A DNA stretch of 10,034 bases from Nitrospirota bacterium (GCA_021815285.1 JAKAHE010000066.1:1-10034); one strand, 5' to 3'; shown: positions 1-6,846, counted from the stretch's first letter. A program made the numbers and translations. The notes: generated by a model not told the origin, from the sequence alone.

Positions 1-74
1 ATCTAGTATTCCGCGCATTTCCGGGGGAAGTCGGCGGCGGATACCTCTATATGCTGTTCGTTTTCAGGATACAC
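1..74 (-). CDS. 5' end of the next hyf-operon gene, apparently frameshifted; possibly NuoC/HyfG-like
   Basis: A GTG at 74 has a good ribosome site (AAGGA, 7 nt upstream) and sits 19 nt after the hyfF stop, on the same strand. The reading frame opens with MYPENEQHIEVSAADF and then PRKCAEY, and meets TAG (5-3) after 23 codons. The acidic/hydrophobic HIEVSAADFPRKCAE stretch resembles the start of the NuoC-like domain found at the N-terminus of HyfG-type large subunits or of separate NuoC-like subunits, which would be the expected next gene. If one base were missing near the GAATAC at 12-7, the text would read KCAEILD and stay open to the window edge. The alternatives are a genuine tiny ORF, or a separate gene starting at ATG 18 (MRGILD...), which has no good Shine-Dalgarno sequence. 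Family assignment is inference from context; the translation start is well supported and the break is directly visible. Confidence 0.45.
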
Positions 75-81
75 GCGCTGT

Positions 82-86
82 TCCTT
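82..86 (-). promoter_or_regulatory. Ribosome binding site for the gene starting at 74
   Basis: AAGGA on the minus strand with 7 nt to the GTG at 74. It matters because it fixes the start of the interrupted downstream gene and argues that this frame, not the one starting at ATG 18, is the translated one. Confidence 0.55.
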
Positions 87-93
87 GGTTTCC

Positions 94-1638
94 TTATCCG
101 CCTATTATCCCGGCGGAGAGGGTTATAAGCCTGTCAAGCGGGCCTGGTATATACAGGCCGAGCACAAGGAGCGCCCCGGCCATGAGAAACATTACAATGC
201 CGGATAAAAGCCCGCGAAAGCGGCGAACGGCAAGCTGGCGGTTTACGTCTGCGCCGACCGGCATGGGAATGCGGGCCGACATCGGGGACGCCAGAGGCTC
301 CGGTAAACGCGCCGGTTCCGAAGCCTCGGGCAAGCCCAGGAACATCCCGCCGAAGCTCCTTAAAAGCCCGTAAAAAACCATCCCGCCCGCCGCCAGGAAA
401 ACGGCGATTATGACCCAGTGGCCGCCCGCCGCCATAGCCTTAAGCATCAGGAACTCGCTTATGAACATCCCGAACGGCGGGGCGCCCGCGAGAGCCATTA
501 TGCCGAGAAAACCGACCGCGCCGACCATCGGCATGGTTTTCAGGACGCCCGAGACCTGCTCGGACTCGACTGTATCGTAGCGCCCCTTTATCCGCCCGGT
601 AACAAAGAACATGAGCGGTTTTCCGATTGCGTGGTTCAGTATATGCAAAAGCGCCGCGTAAAACCCGAAACCGCCCGCGCCGAACGACAAAGCTATTATC
701 CCCATGTGCTCGATACTGCTGTATGCGAGGAGTCTTTTCGCGTTTCTCTGTATAAGCATGAATATCGACGCAACTAAAACCGAGGATATTCCGAAGAGGA
801 ACATCATGTCCCGGACGAATGGGTATCCGAGGCTTGCCCGCGCGATTACGGCGAACCGGAGTATACCGTAAAAAGCGCAGTTAAGGAGTATTCCTGAGAG
901 AAGCGCGCTTATCGGCGTCGGGGCCTCGCTGTGCGCGTCCGGGAGCCAGTTGTGCACGGGGGCGAGGCCCGCCTTCGTGCCGTAGCCAACGATGATTAAT
1001 ATAAATCCAAGTCTTACGGTTGCGGGATTCAGCCCCGGCGCCATGGCCAGAAGCGCCGTCCATTCGAGGGCTCCCATGCCGCCTCCCGACGCCCCGGAGG
1101 AGGCGTAATAGATGAAAAACGTGCCGAGCAGGGCGAAAGTGATGCCGACGGTGCAGAGGATGATATATTTCCACGCGGCCTCGACGGACCGCCGCTTCCT
1201 GTAAAGCCCCACAAGGAGCGCGGAGACAAGCGTAGTCCCTTCTATGGCCATCCACATTACGGCCAGGTTGTTTGCCAGAGGGACCAGGAGCATTGTCAGG
1301 ACAAAGAGATTATACAACAGATAGTAGTAGCGATGAGTCTTTGCGTCTATGTGGCCATGCATGAGTTCGTTTCCCATGTATTCGACGGAATATAAGGACG
1401 TCGCAAGTGAGAGCAGTGTTATCACGACAATCATGAATGCCGAGAGCGCATCGGCATATATCGCGCCGCCGGACGATTTTATTATATCGCCGGATAGCGC
1501 CCCGCCGACGATGAGAAGCGCGACGCCGCTTAAGGCGGCGCAGGATAGCACCGTCGCGTATTCATAGACGCGCCTGCTGCCGGTCAGAAGGCATATGATG
1601 GCGGCTGCAAGCGGTATGAGTATCAGGGCAGGAATCAT
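94..1638 (-). CDS. hyfF: HyfF-type antiporter-like membrane subunit of a group 4 hydrogenase/Ehr complex
   Basis: A 514-residue integral membrane protein (roughly 14 hydrophobic segments) of the MrpD/NuoL-M-N proton-translocating family. HyfF hallmarks are WMAIEGTTLVSALLV (129-143, buried Glu133), GYGTKAGLAPVHNWLPDAHS (218-237, Lys222, His230) followed by EAPTPISALLSG, LLAYSSIEHMGI (303-314) and HILNHAIGKPLMFF (332-345, His332/His336/Lys340). Glu395 lies in the ISEF segment of a late helix. These charged residues match those that form the proton path in complex I antiporter subunits. The HNWLPDAHSEAPTP form separates it from HyfB, which has HTWLPKAHPAAP. Length is close to E. coli HyfF (about 526). 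A proline-rich soluble loop lies near 437-465 before the last helices. The ATG at 1638 starts 1 nt after the hyfE stop, with AAGGG upstream inside the end of hyfE, so it is translationally coupled. Probable role: ion pumping in the membrane arm. Confidence 0.9.
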   Translation of the reverse strand: MIPALILIPLAAAIICLLTGSRRVYEYATVLSCAALSGVALLIVGGALSGDIIKSSGGAIYADALSAFMIVVITLLSLATSLYSVEYMGNELMHGHIDAKTHRYYYLLYNLFVLTMLLVPLANNLAVMWMAIEGTTLVSALLVGLYRKRRSVEAAWKYIILCTVGITFALLGTFFIYYASSGASGGGMGALEWTALLAMAPGLNPATVRLGFILIIVGYGTKAGLAPVHNWLPDAHSEAPTPISALLSGILLNCAFYGILRFAVIARASLGYPFVRDMMFLFGISSVLVASIFMLIQRNAKRLLAYSSIEHMGIIALSFGAGGFGFYAALLHILNHAIGKPLMFFVTGRIKGRYDTVESEQVSGVLKTMPMVGAVGFLGIMALAGAPPFGMFISEFLMLKAMAAGGHWVIIAVFLAAGGMVFYGLLRSFGGMFLGLPEASEPARLPEPLASPMSARIPMPVGADVNRQLAVRRFRGLLSGIVMFLMAGALLVLGLYIPGPLDRLITLSAGIIGG

Positions 1639-1639
1639 A

Positions 1640-2302
1640 TCATCCCTTCAGGGTGGTAAGTTTGTCCAGGTCCAGGTCAATAAACGTCTTCTTTATCTGG
1701 CTTAGGAAAACGCCGAGTATTATCGCGCCCATCAGGACGTCGAACACAACGCCGAGCTCGATTATCGTGGACATCCCGTACGTCAGGGAGAACCCGGCCA
1801 GGAAAAGCCCGTTCTCCATGAGCAGAAGCCCGATTACCTGTGTTACGGCTTTTTTCCGGGTTATCATAGTGAACAGGCTTATAAGGATTATGGAGATTGA
1901 GACCTTCAGGGTGTTCTCCGTGAATCCTTCTATGAAAATCCCTTTCGAGAGCGAGGAGTAGACTATCACGACCAGGACGGATGTTATGACGAGCGAGAGC
2001 GGAGTGTTGATATTTGGCTCCACTTCGTGCGTAATCTTGAGATCCCGCACGACCTTCCTTAAGAGGAGCGGTATTACGACGCCCTTAGAGGCCAGCGTGA
2101 CTGCGGCGGCGATATACAGATGCGCCGCGTCGAGATAGAAGGCGCTGACGGCCATGAGCGCGGCCAGCAGAATCGAGTTTATGGTGTACGCCCTTAGACA
2201 GCTTTCCATTCTCTTCAGCGAGTTCATCGCCACGACGGTAAGCAGCATACCGATGGTTATGAAATCCGTTATGGAATAGACTACTACCCACGCCTTCGGC
2301 AT
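1640..2302 (-). CDS. hyfE: HyfE-type membrane subunit (NuoK-like) of a group 4 hydrogenase/Ehr complex
   Basis: A 220-residue membrane protein with about six to seven hydrophobic segments, the usual size of HyfE (about 216 in E. coli). Recognisable features are the early NSLKRMESCLRAYTINS loop, the LASKGVVIPLLLRK segment with a buried Lys near the middle, ITHEVEPNINTPLSL, and the C-terminal half carrying ENGLFLAGFSLTYGMSTIIE and LGVVFDVLMGAIILGVFL with buried acidic residues. In this family the C-terminal half is homologous to NuoK, which forms part of the proton channel next to the NuoH-like subunit. The ATG at 2302 follows the hyfC stop with one base between, and the next gene starts one base after its TGA, so it sits within a coupled operon. 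The product should be an integral inner-membrane subunit without cofactors. Confidence 0.88.
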   Translation of the reverse strand: MPKAWVVVYSITDFITIGMLLTVVAMNSLKRMESCLRAYTINSILLAALMAVSAFYLDAAHLYIAAAVTLASKGVVIPLLLRKVVRDLKITHEVEPNINTPLSLVITSVLVVIVYSSLSKGIFIEGFTENTLKVSISIILISLFTMITRKKAVTQVIGLLLMENGLFLAGFSLTYGMSTIIELGVVFDVLMGAIILGVFLSQIKKTFIDLDLDKLTTLKG

Positions 2303-2303
2303 T

Positions 2304-3218
2304 TTATTTTCCAGTCATTATGAAGGTTATCATCGAGAGGGCCGATAGAACGAACGCCGCGCCCAGGAGCGACGGGAGCTGGAAAAAACGCATCTTCGCC
2401 CTCGTGGACTCGACAAACGCCATTCCGAAACAAAGTATCAGCATCTTTCCCGCCCAGAACCCGACCGCCGCCGCAATTCCGAATCCGGCGCCGGATATGC
2501 CATACGGGAAGAAGAGGTCCGCCGCCAGGGTAAAGAGCAGCATCTGCTTCATGTAATGCGCCCATTCCATCATAGCCAGGTATTTCCCGGAATACTCCAG
2601 GAGCATCCCCTCGTGTATCATCGTAAGCTCGAGGTGCGTGTCCGGGTTGTCCACGGGAATTCTGCCCGTTTCGGCAATAATGGCGACAAAAAACGCCGCC
2701 AGGGCCAGGACGTGCGCGGGCGAGAAGAAAACGCTCCCGGGACCCGCGACTTTGCCTATGTTCGTGGATCCGCTCGCCACGGCCGCGGTGAATATGGCGA
2801 GCATCATGCTCGGTTCCACGAGTATGGCCACGGTCATCTCACGGCTTGATCCCTCGCCGCCGAACGCCGTGCCCGCGTCAAGCCCGCCAAGGGCCAGGAA
2901 AAACCTTCCGAGCGCAAGGGTGTAGATTATGGCGATAATATCGCCAATCCCGAAAAGACCTGCGCCGCCCGTCGAAACAACCGGCACGAGCATGGACGCC
3001 GTGAGCACGGACGCGAACACGACGTAGGGCGCGGCATGGAATATCCACGAGGCGGTGCGCGGGATCACCATGTCCTTTCTGAAAAGCCTCGCCAGGTCGT
3101 AATATGGCTGGAGCAGAGGCGCGCCCACCCTCCCCTGCATGAGGGCCTTTATCTTCTTTATTATCCCCTGCGCGAGCGGCGAGAGGAGCGCTATAAGCAC
3201 GAACTGGAAATTATTCAT
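2304..3218 (-). CDS. hyfC: HyfC/HycD/EchB-type NuoH-like membrane anchor subunit
   Basis: A 304-residue protein with about eight membrane segments, homologous to complex I NuoH. It is the subunit that docks the peripheral redox arm and forms the entry of the ion path. Family signatures are KALMQGRVGAPLLQPYYDLA (24-43) with RLFRKD after it, the loop GGLDAGTAFGGEGSSREM (111-128), and ETGRIPVDNPDTHLELTMIH (183-202) then EGMLLEYSG, all rich in conserved charged residues. I chose ATG 3218 rather than GTG 3224: the ATG overlaps the hyfB stop as ATGA, the classic coupled arrangement. The GTG lies only two codons upstream, and either start gives nearly the same protein. Length matches HyfC/HycD (about 305-315). 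The gene is followed after one base by hyfE. Confidence 0.92.
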   Translation of the reverse strand: MNNFQFVLIALLSPLAQGIIKKIKALMQGRVGAPLLQPYYDLARLFRKDMVIPRTASWIFHAAPYVVFASVLTASMLVPVVSTGGAGLFGIGDIIAIIYTLALGRFFLALGGLDAGTAFGGEGSSREMTVAILVEPSMMLAIFTAAVASGSTNIGKVAGPGSVFFSPAHVLALAAFFVAIIAETGRIPVDNPDTHLELTMIHEGMLLEYSGKYLAMMEWAHYMKQMLLFTLAADLFFPYGISGAGFGIAAAVGFWAGKMLILCFGMAFVESTRAKMRFFQLPSLLGAAFVLSALSMITFIMTGK

Positions 3219-5191
3219 CCCCACACCACAAGCAGTACGACCAGCGTGCCGAGTATGTAGCCGAGATACAGCTGGAGGTTACCGGACTGAAGCCTCCTGG
3301 CAAAGTGCGCAATGTCGTGGAGAGCGCGGGTAAGCGGCCTGTAAAAATACGTCTCGGCAAGCGGCGTAATCTCCGAGCGATATTCTATCTCGCGGGTGAA
3401 AAACGGCTTCACTATATACTCTATACGCACTTCCTTCCTTGGCTTGTATATCTTCTTGAATATCCGGCGTAAGGGGTGCGTAAAGGCGGTCGCGGTATAC
3501 TGCATCCGGGGCGTAAGCCTGCGGATGCCGCAGTCCCACGGGTCGGCGCATATGGATTTTTTCCTGCCGCCGGCGACAAGCGGGAAAATAAAAACAAACG
3601 CGGCCCCGGCGAGCATTGTGCCGAGCACGGCCATCGGCAGGACGCCTGACGAGCTGACGCCGGATACAACGAAACCGTTCGGCGCAAACTGCAAAAGGCC
3701 GCCAAGGGCGGGAAGCGATATGTCTGAGATGAGCCTCAGCATATACCCCGGAAATATCCCCGCCAGGAGGCAGAATACCGATAAAACACCCATCCCGGCG
3801 AGCATGGAAAAAGGCGATTCTTTCGCCCCGGCGGCCTTCCCGCTTCTGGATACTCCCAGGAAGCTTATCCCGAACGCCTTCACAAAACTCGAAGCGGCAA
3901 GCGCCCCCGTGAGCGCCAGCGCCGCCCCGGAAAGGAGCATAAAGGTCTTGGTGAGGACGGCGGCGGTCTTTATCCCCACGATAAGGGACTGGAACGTCAG
4001 CCATTCACTCATGAACCCGTTGAATGGCGGGAGCGCGCATATGGCGACGGAGCCTATAAGGAAGAAAAGCCCCGTCCAGGGCATCCGCTTTACAAGCCCG
4101 CCCATCTCCTCCATGTTCTTCGTGCCTGTGGCGTGGACTGCGGAACCGGCCCCCATGAACAGGAGGCCCTTGAATATCGCATGGTTGAATACATGGTAAA
4201 GCGCGGCTGCGAGGGCAAGCCCCGCAAAAACGGGAAGGTTATTGAAAGAAAAAATCATGGATGCTCCGATACCAAGCAGTATTATCCCGACGTTCTCGAC
4301 GCTGCTGTATGCCAGGAGCCTCTTGATGTCGCGCTCCATAAGCGCATGCATAATCCCCATGACCGAGGATACGGCCCCCGCGGAAAGCGCCGCCACCCCC
4401 CACCAGAGCGGCGCCGCAGGCTGACCCGCGCCTGCGCCCAGAATATCGAACGATACAAGTATGATCCCGTAAATGCCGGACTTTATCATTATGCCGGACA
4501 TGAGCGCGGAGACGTTCGACGGCGCCGCCGGGTGCGCCTTCGGGAGCCAGGTATGGAGCGGAATTACTCCAGCCTTCGTCCCGAAGCCTATGAGGGCAAG
4601 GACGAATATTACGGAACGAAGCTCGCCCGCACTCCCAAGCCCTGCCCTTATTGCGGAGAACTCGAGCGAGCCGGTGGCGAAGAACATGACCATGAAGGCG
4701 GCTATTATAAAAGCTGTGCCGATATGGGTCATCACGCCGTACAGAAGCCCGGCGCGCGAGGCCTCGATATTCTTCGCATCCGATACGACAAGAAAGTAGG
4801 ACGAAAGAGACATCGTCTCCCAGGAGATAAGAAATGCCGGGATGTTAGCCGAATAGAACACGGCGCACATGGAAGAGACGAAAATCCCGTAAAGAAGGAG
4901 CGCCGGCCAGGGCGAGCGTGAATGCCTTGCGTATCCGGCGGAATATACGGAGACGCAAAAACCGAGCAGCGAGAGTATTATGACGAAATATGCGGAAAGC
5001 CCGCCGCCCCTGAAGCTTAAGGTGAGGACTCCGGAGAGGGGCAGGGATATATACCAGGAATAGCCTAAGAGCAGGTCGCGAAGAGAGAGTATTCCTGTGA
5101 AAAGGCATCCGGCGGCATAGAGCAGGTAGCAGGCGCTGGAAAGTTTTCCGGTAATCCTGGACGAAGCTGTTTCCGGACGGTCCGTTTCCAT
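3215..5191 (-). CDS. hyfB: HyfB/HycC-type large antiporter-like subunit of a group 4 hydrogenase/Ehr complex
   Basis: A 658-residue membrane protein related to NuoL/MrpA and the first gene of the operon. Features in order: SWETMSLSSYFLVVSDAKN (123-141, buried Glu125), GFGTKAGVIPLHTWLPKAHP (202-221, Lys206, His213) then AAPSNVSALMSGIMIKSGIYG, DIKRLLAYSSVENVGIILLG (288-307), YHVFNHAIFKGLLFMGAG (332-349, His333/His337/Lys341), ALPPFNGFMSEW (386-397, Glu396), and the C-terminal ADPWDCGIRRLTPRMQYTAT (549-568) with AFTHPLRRIF. The tail motif is typical of HyfB/HycC and absent from plain NuoL. A long amphipathic section (about 580-635) precedes a final membrane segment. Size agrees with E. coli HyfB (672). 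ATG 5191 is the only reasonable start: an in-frame TAA lies four codons upstream. It has no clear Shine-Dalgarno sequence, unlike its neighbours. The stop overlaps hyfC (ATGA). Confidence 0.92.
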   Translation of the reverse strand: METDRPETASSRITGKLSSACYLLYAAGCLFTGILSLRDLLLGYSWYISLPLSGVLTLSFRGGGLSAYFVIILSLLGFCVSVYSAGYARHSRSPWPALLLYGIFVSSMCAVFYSANIPAFLISWETMSLSSYFLVVSDAKNIEASRAGLLYGVMTHIGTAFIIAAFMVMFFATGSLEFSAIRAGLGSAGELRSVIFVLALIGFGTKAGVIPLHTWLPKAHPAAPSNVSALMSGIMIKSGIYGIILVSFDILGAGAGQPAAPLWWGVAALSAGAVSSVMGIMHALMERDIKRLLAYSSVENVGIILLGIGASMIFSFNNLPVFAGLALAAALYHVFNHAIFKGLLFMGAGSAVHATGTKNMEEMGGLVKRMPWTGLFFLIGSVAICALPPFNGFMSEWLTFQSLIVGIKTAAVLTKTFMLLSGAALALTGALAASSFVKAFGISFLGVSRSGKAAGAKESPFSMLAGMGVLSVFCLLAGIFPGYMLRLISDISLPALGGLLQFAPNGFVVSGVSSSGVLPMAVLGTMLAGAAFVFIFPLVAGGRKKSICADPWDCGIRRLTPRMQYTATAFTHPLRRIFKKIYKPRKEVRIEYIVKPFFTREIEYRSEITPLAETYFYRPLTRALHDIAHFARRLQSGNLQLYLGYILGTLVVLLVVWG

Positions 5192-5201
5192 CTCAAAGGC
5201 T

Positions 5202-5212
5202 TAAGACTCTTA
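5202..5212. repeat. Short palindrome in the hyf 5' leader
   Basis: TAAGA-C-TCTTA is a perfect 5-bp inverted repeat around one base, located 11-21 bp upstream of the hyfB ATG and within the predicted leader. It could be a small operator, or chance in an AT-rich stretch. No regulator is identifiable from it. Confidence 0.25.
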
Positions 5213-5243
5213 GGTTCCCATAGAACAAAAAAACGTCGCCGGG

Positions 5244-5272
5244 AGTTTAATCCTTAAAAACTCGCATGTCAA
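5244..5272 (-). promoter_or_regulatory. Candidate sigma70-type promoter of the hyf operon
   Basis: On the minus strand a perfect -35 box TTGACA (5272-5267) is followed by a 17-bp spacer and TAAACT (5249-5244, 4 of 6 matches to TATAAT). Transcription would start near 5237, giving a leader of about 45 nt before hyfB. No sigma54 -24/-12 element (GG-N10-GC in TGGCAC...TTGC form) was found here, unlike the FhlA-controlled hyc/hyf operons of E. coli. Confidence 0.5.
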
Positions 5273-5289
5273 GACCAAAATAACCGGCC

Positions 5290-5319
5290 AGGCAATATTA
5301 AAGTTTTAATTTCTTGCCT
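5290..5319. repeat. Nested inverted repeat in the hyf/moaA divergent region
   Basis: The outer arms AGGCAA (5290-5295) and TTGCCT (5314-5319) enclose inner arms ATTAAA (5297-5302) and TTTAAT (5305-5310), separated by 2 nt; the internal loop is 1 nt on one side and 3 nt on the other. In total 12 bp can pair. It lies between the candidate hyf and moaA promoters and its right arm is the candidate moaA -35 box. It may be an operator shared by both transcripts, or an RNA hairpin if moaA is transcribed from further upstream. No known regulator consensus (FNR TTGAT-N4-ATCAA, for example) fits. Confidence 0.45.
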
Positions 5320-5342
5320 TCCGTCCCTTTTAAAACTAAAAT
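5314..5342 (+). promoter_or_regulatory. Candidate moaA promoter
   Basis: TTGCCT (5314-5319), a 17-bp spacer and TAAAAT (5337-5342, 5 of 6 matches to TATAAT). Transcription would begin near 5349, only a few bases before the moaA ATG at 5352, so the mRNA would be almost leaderless and the AAAGG at 5343-5347 could not serve as a ribosome site. Either initiation is nearly leaderless or the real promoter lies further upstream. Confidence 0.35.
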
Positions 5343-5351
5343 AAAGGCAGA

Positions 5352-6353
5352 ATGCGCGACAGCATCAACAGAAATATAGAATATCTCCGGGTCTCCATCA
5401 CGGACCGCTGCAACCTCCGCTGCGTGTATTGCATGCCGGAAGGGGGCGTGCCTGGGCTCTCCCACGAGGCCATTCTGCGCTACGAGGAGATACTGAGGGT
5501 AGTCCGGGTGGCGGCAGGGAAGGGGATACGCAAGGTGCGCCTTACCGGCGGGGAACCGCTCATCAGGAAAGACATTGCGGGCCTGATAAGGGAAATCTCC
5601 GCTATAGAGGGCATTGACGACCTCTCGCTCACCACCAACGGCATCCTGCTCGGGAAGATGGCGGAAGGGTTGTACAACGCGGGCTTGAGGCGCGTAAACA
5701 TAAGCCTCGACTCGCTTGACCCGGAGAGGTTCCGGGAACTCACCAGGGGCGGGAAATTAAGCGATGTCCTGGACGGTATACGTCGGGCGGAGGAGACGGG
5801 TTTTGACCCGATAAAGATAAACGTCGTCGCCATAAACGGCTTTAACGACGACGAAATCCGGGAGTTTGCGCGCCTGACGCTCACCAAGCCCTATCACGTC
5901 AGGTTTATAGAGTTCATGCCCGTCGGCGGCATAGGCATCTGGGACGACGAAAGAATAATTACAGCGGACAGAATAATGGGAAAAATCGCCGCCCAGGGCG
6001 AGCTTACACCCATAAGTCAGGGCGGCCAGGGAGCCGAAAAAACCATGGCCGGAGGCCCGGCAAAACTCTATAAGCTGCCGGGCGCGAAAGGAATTCTGGG
6101 ATTCATAAGCGCGCTCTCGAACCACTTCTGCCAAAGCTGCAACAGGTTACGGCTGACAGCTGACGGCAAGCTCAGACCGTGCCTTTTTTCGGAGACGGAG
6201 ATAGACATAAAGACGCCGCTTCGCTCCGGGTGCGACGATGCGGAACTGTCGAGGCTCATATCCCTGGCCCTTGCCGTAAAGCCGGAAGGCCATTCGATAG
6301 CGAGCGGCATAAAGGACAAACACCGCCGCTCCATGAGCAAAATCGGGGGATAA
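5352..6353 (+). CDS. moaA: GTP 3',8-cyclase MoaA (molybdenum cofactor biosynthesis)
   Basis: A 333-residue radical SAM enzyme that converts GTP to 3',8-cyclo-7,8-dihydro-GTP, the first step of molybdopterin synthesis, in the cytoplasm. The N-terminal radical SAM cluster motif is Cys20-x3-Cys24-x2-Cys27 in SITDRCNLRCVYCMPEGG, followed by the SAM-binding LTGGEPLIRKD. The second [4Fe-4S] cluster that binds GTP is Cys260-x2-Cys263-x13-Cys277 (FCQSCNRLRL...RPCLF). The chain ends in the double glycine SKIGG that is conserved and functionally important in MoaA. Full length for the family (about 329-340). ATG 5352 is preceded by AAAGG at 4 nt. moaC follows after 7 nt, so the pair should be one transcript. 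The gene is divergent from the hyf operon, sharing 160 bp of upstream DNA. All catalytic motifs are intact. Confidence 0.97.
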   Translation: MRDSINRNIEYLRVSITDRCNLRCVYCMPEGGVPGLSHEAILRYEEILRVVRVAAGKGIRKVRLTGGEPLIRKDIAGLIREISAIEGIDDLSLTTNGILLGKMAEGLYNAGLRRVNISLDSLDPERFRELTRGGKLSDVLDGIRRAEETGFDPIKINVVAINGFNDDEIREFARLTLTKPYHVRFIEFMPVGGIGIWDDERIITADRIMGKIAAQGELTPISQGGQGAEKTMAGGPAKLYKLPGAKGILGFISALSNHFCQSCNRLRLTADGKLRPCLFSETEIDIKTPLRSGCDDAELSRLISLALAVKPEGHSIASGIKDKHRRSMSKIGG

Positions 6354-6360
6354 ATTTAAA

Positions 6361-6846
6361 ATGCCAAAACTTAGCCATTTCGACGAAAAAGGCGCGTCCC
6401 GGATGGTGGACGTATCCGGAAAGGACATAACCGAGCGGATTGCCGTCGCCGAGGGCAGGGTGCTGATGGCGCCGGAAACGTTTAACCTCGTAAAGGACAA
6501 AAAAGCCGCGAAGGGCGACGTCCTGGAGGTCGCGCGTCTCGCAGGCATCATGGCGGCGAAAAAGACCTCCGGGCTGATTCCGCTCTGTCATCCGCTGCCG
6601 CTTGAGAAGGTTGCGATAGACTTCACGCTGGACGAAAAGACCCACTCTGTCGGGATACTGGCTGAGGCGAAGGTGACGGCCAGGACGGGGGTGGAAATGG
6701 AGGCCCTGACTGCGGCGGCTGTCGCGGCGCTGACGATATACGATATGTGCAAGGCGGTCGATCGCGGCATGGAGATTACGGACATACGTCTTCAGGAAAA
6801 ATCCGGCGGACGATCCGGGCATTTTGTGCGGTCAAGAAAAGCTTGA
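6361..6846 (+). CDS. moaC: Cyclic pyranopterin monophosphate synthase MoaC
   Basis: A 161-residue protein, the usual length, that converts the MoaA product to cyclic pyranopterin monophosphate. The active-site residues known from E. coli MoaC fall at the same numbers here: Lys51 (AAKGDVLEVAR), His77 (GLIPLCHPLPLEK), Asp128 and Lys131 (YDMCKAVDRG). The VTARTGVEMEALTAAAVAAL core (105-124) and the C-terminal LQEKSGGRSGHF are also typical. MoaC works as a hexamer of dimers in the cytoplasm. ATG 6361 lies 7 nt after the moaA stop, with GGGGGA from the end of moaA as a rather distant ribosome site. Together with moaA it gives the complete first stage of cofactor synthesis; moaE, moaD, moeA and mog are not in the window. 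The stop overlaps a candidate promoter for the next gene. Confidence 0.97.
   Translation: MPKLSHFDEKGASRMVDVSGKDITERIAVAEGRVLMAPETFNLVKDKKAAKGDVLEVARLAGIMAAKKTSGLIPLCHPLPLEKVAIDFTLDEKTHSVGILAEAKVTARTGVEMEALTAAAVAALTIYDMCKAVDRGMEITDIRLQEKSGGRSGHFVRSRKA

Noticed and set aside
418..777. Plus-strand ORF whose translation (YYPHVLDTAVCEE) resembles that of the ORF at 4133-4921 (YYPDVLDAAVCQE)
   Set aside because: The similarity is the antisense reflection of LLAYSSxExxGI, shared by the paralogous HyfF and HyfB proteins. It is not a repeated gene.
4133..4921. Long plus-strand ORF (262 codons) opposite hyfB, with another (267 codons) at 3396-4199
   Set aside because: Both are antisense to a clear HyfB coding sequence, rich in Arg and Pro, without family motifs or ribosome sites. 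They arise from GC-rich codon structure.
5240..5300. Sigma54 (-24/-12) promoter for hyf, as in FhlA-controlled operons
   Set aside because: The best match on the minus strand begins TGGCCG but lacks GC at the -12 position; the TTGACA/TAAACT pair fits better.
5192..5351. Moco riboswitch upstream of moaA
   Set aside because: The region is short and AT-rich and does not show the conserved multi-stem GC-rich architecture of that RNA; only one AT-rich hairpin is present.
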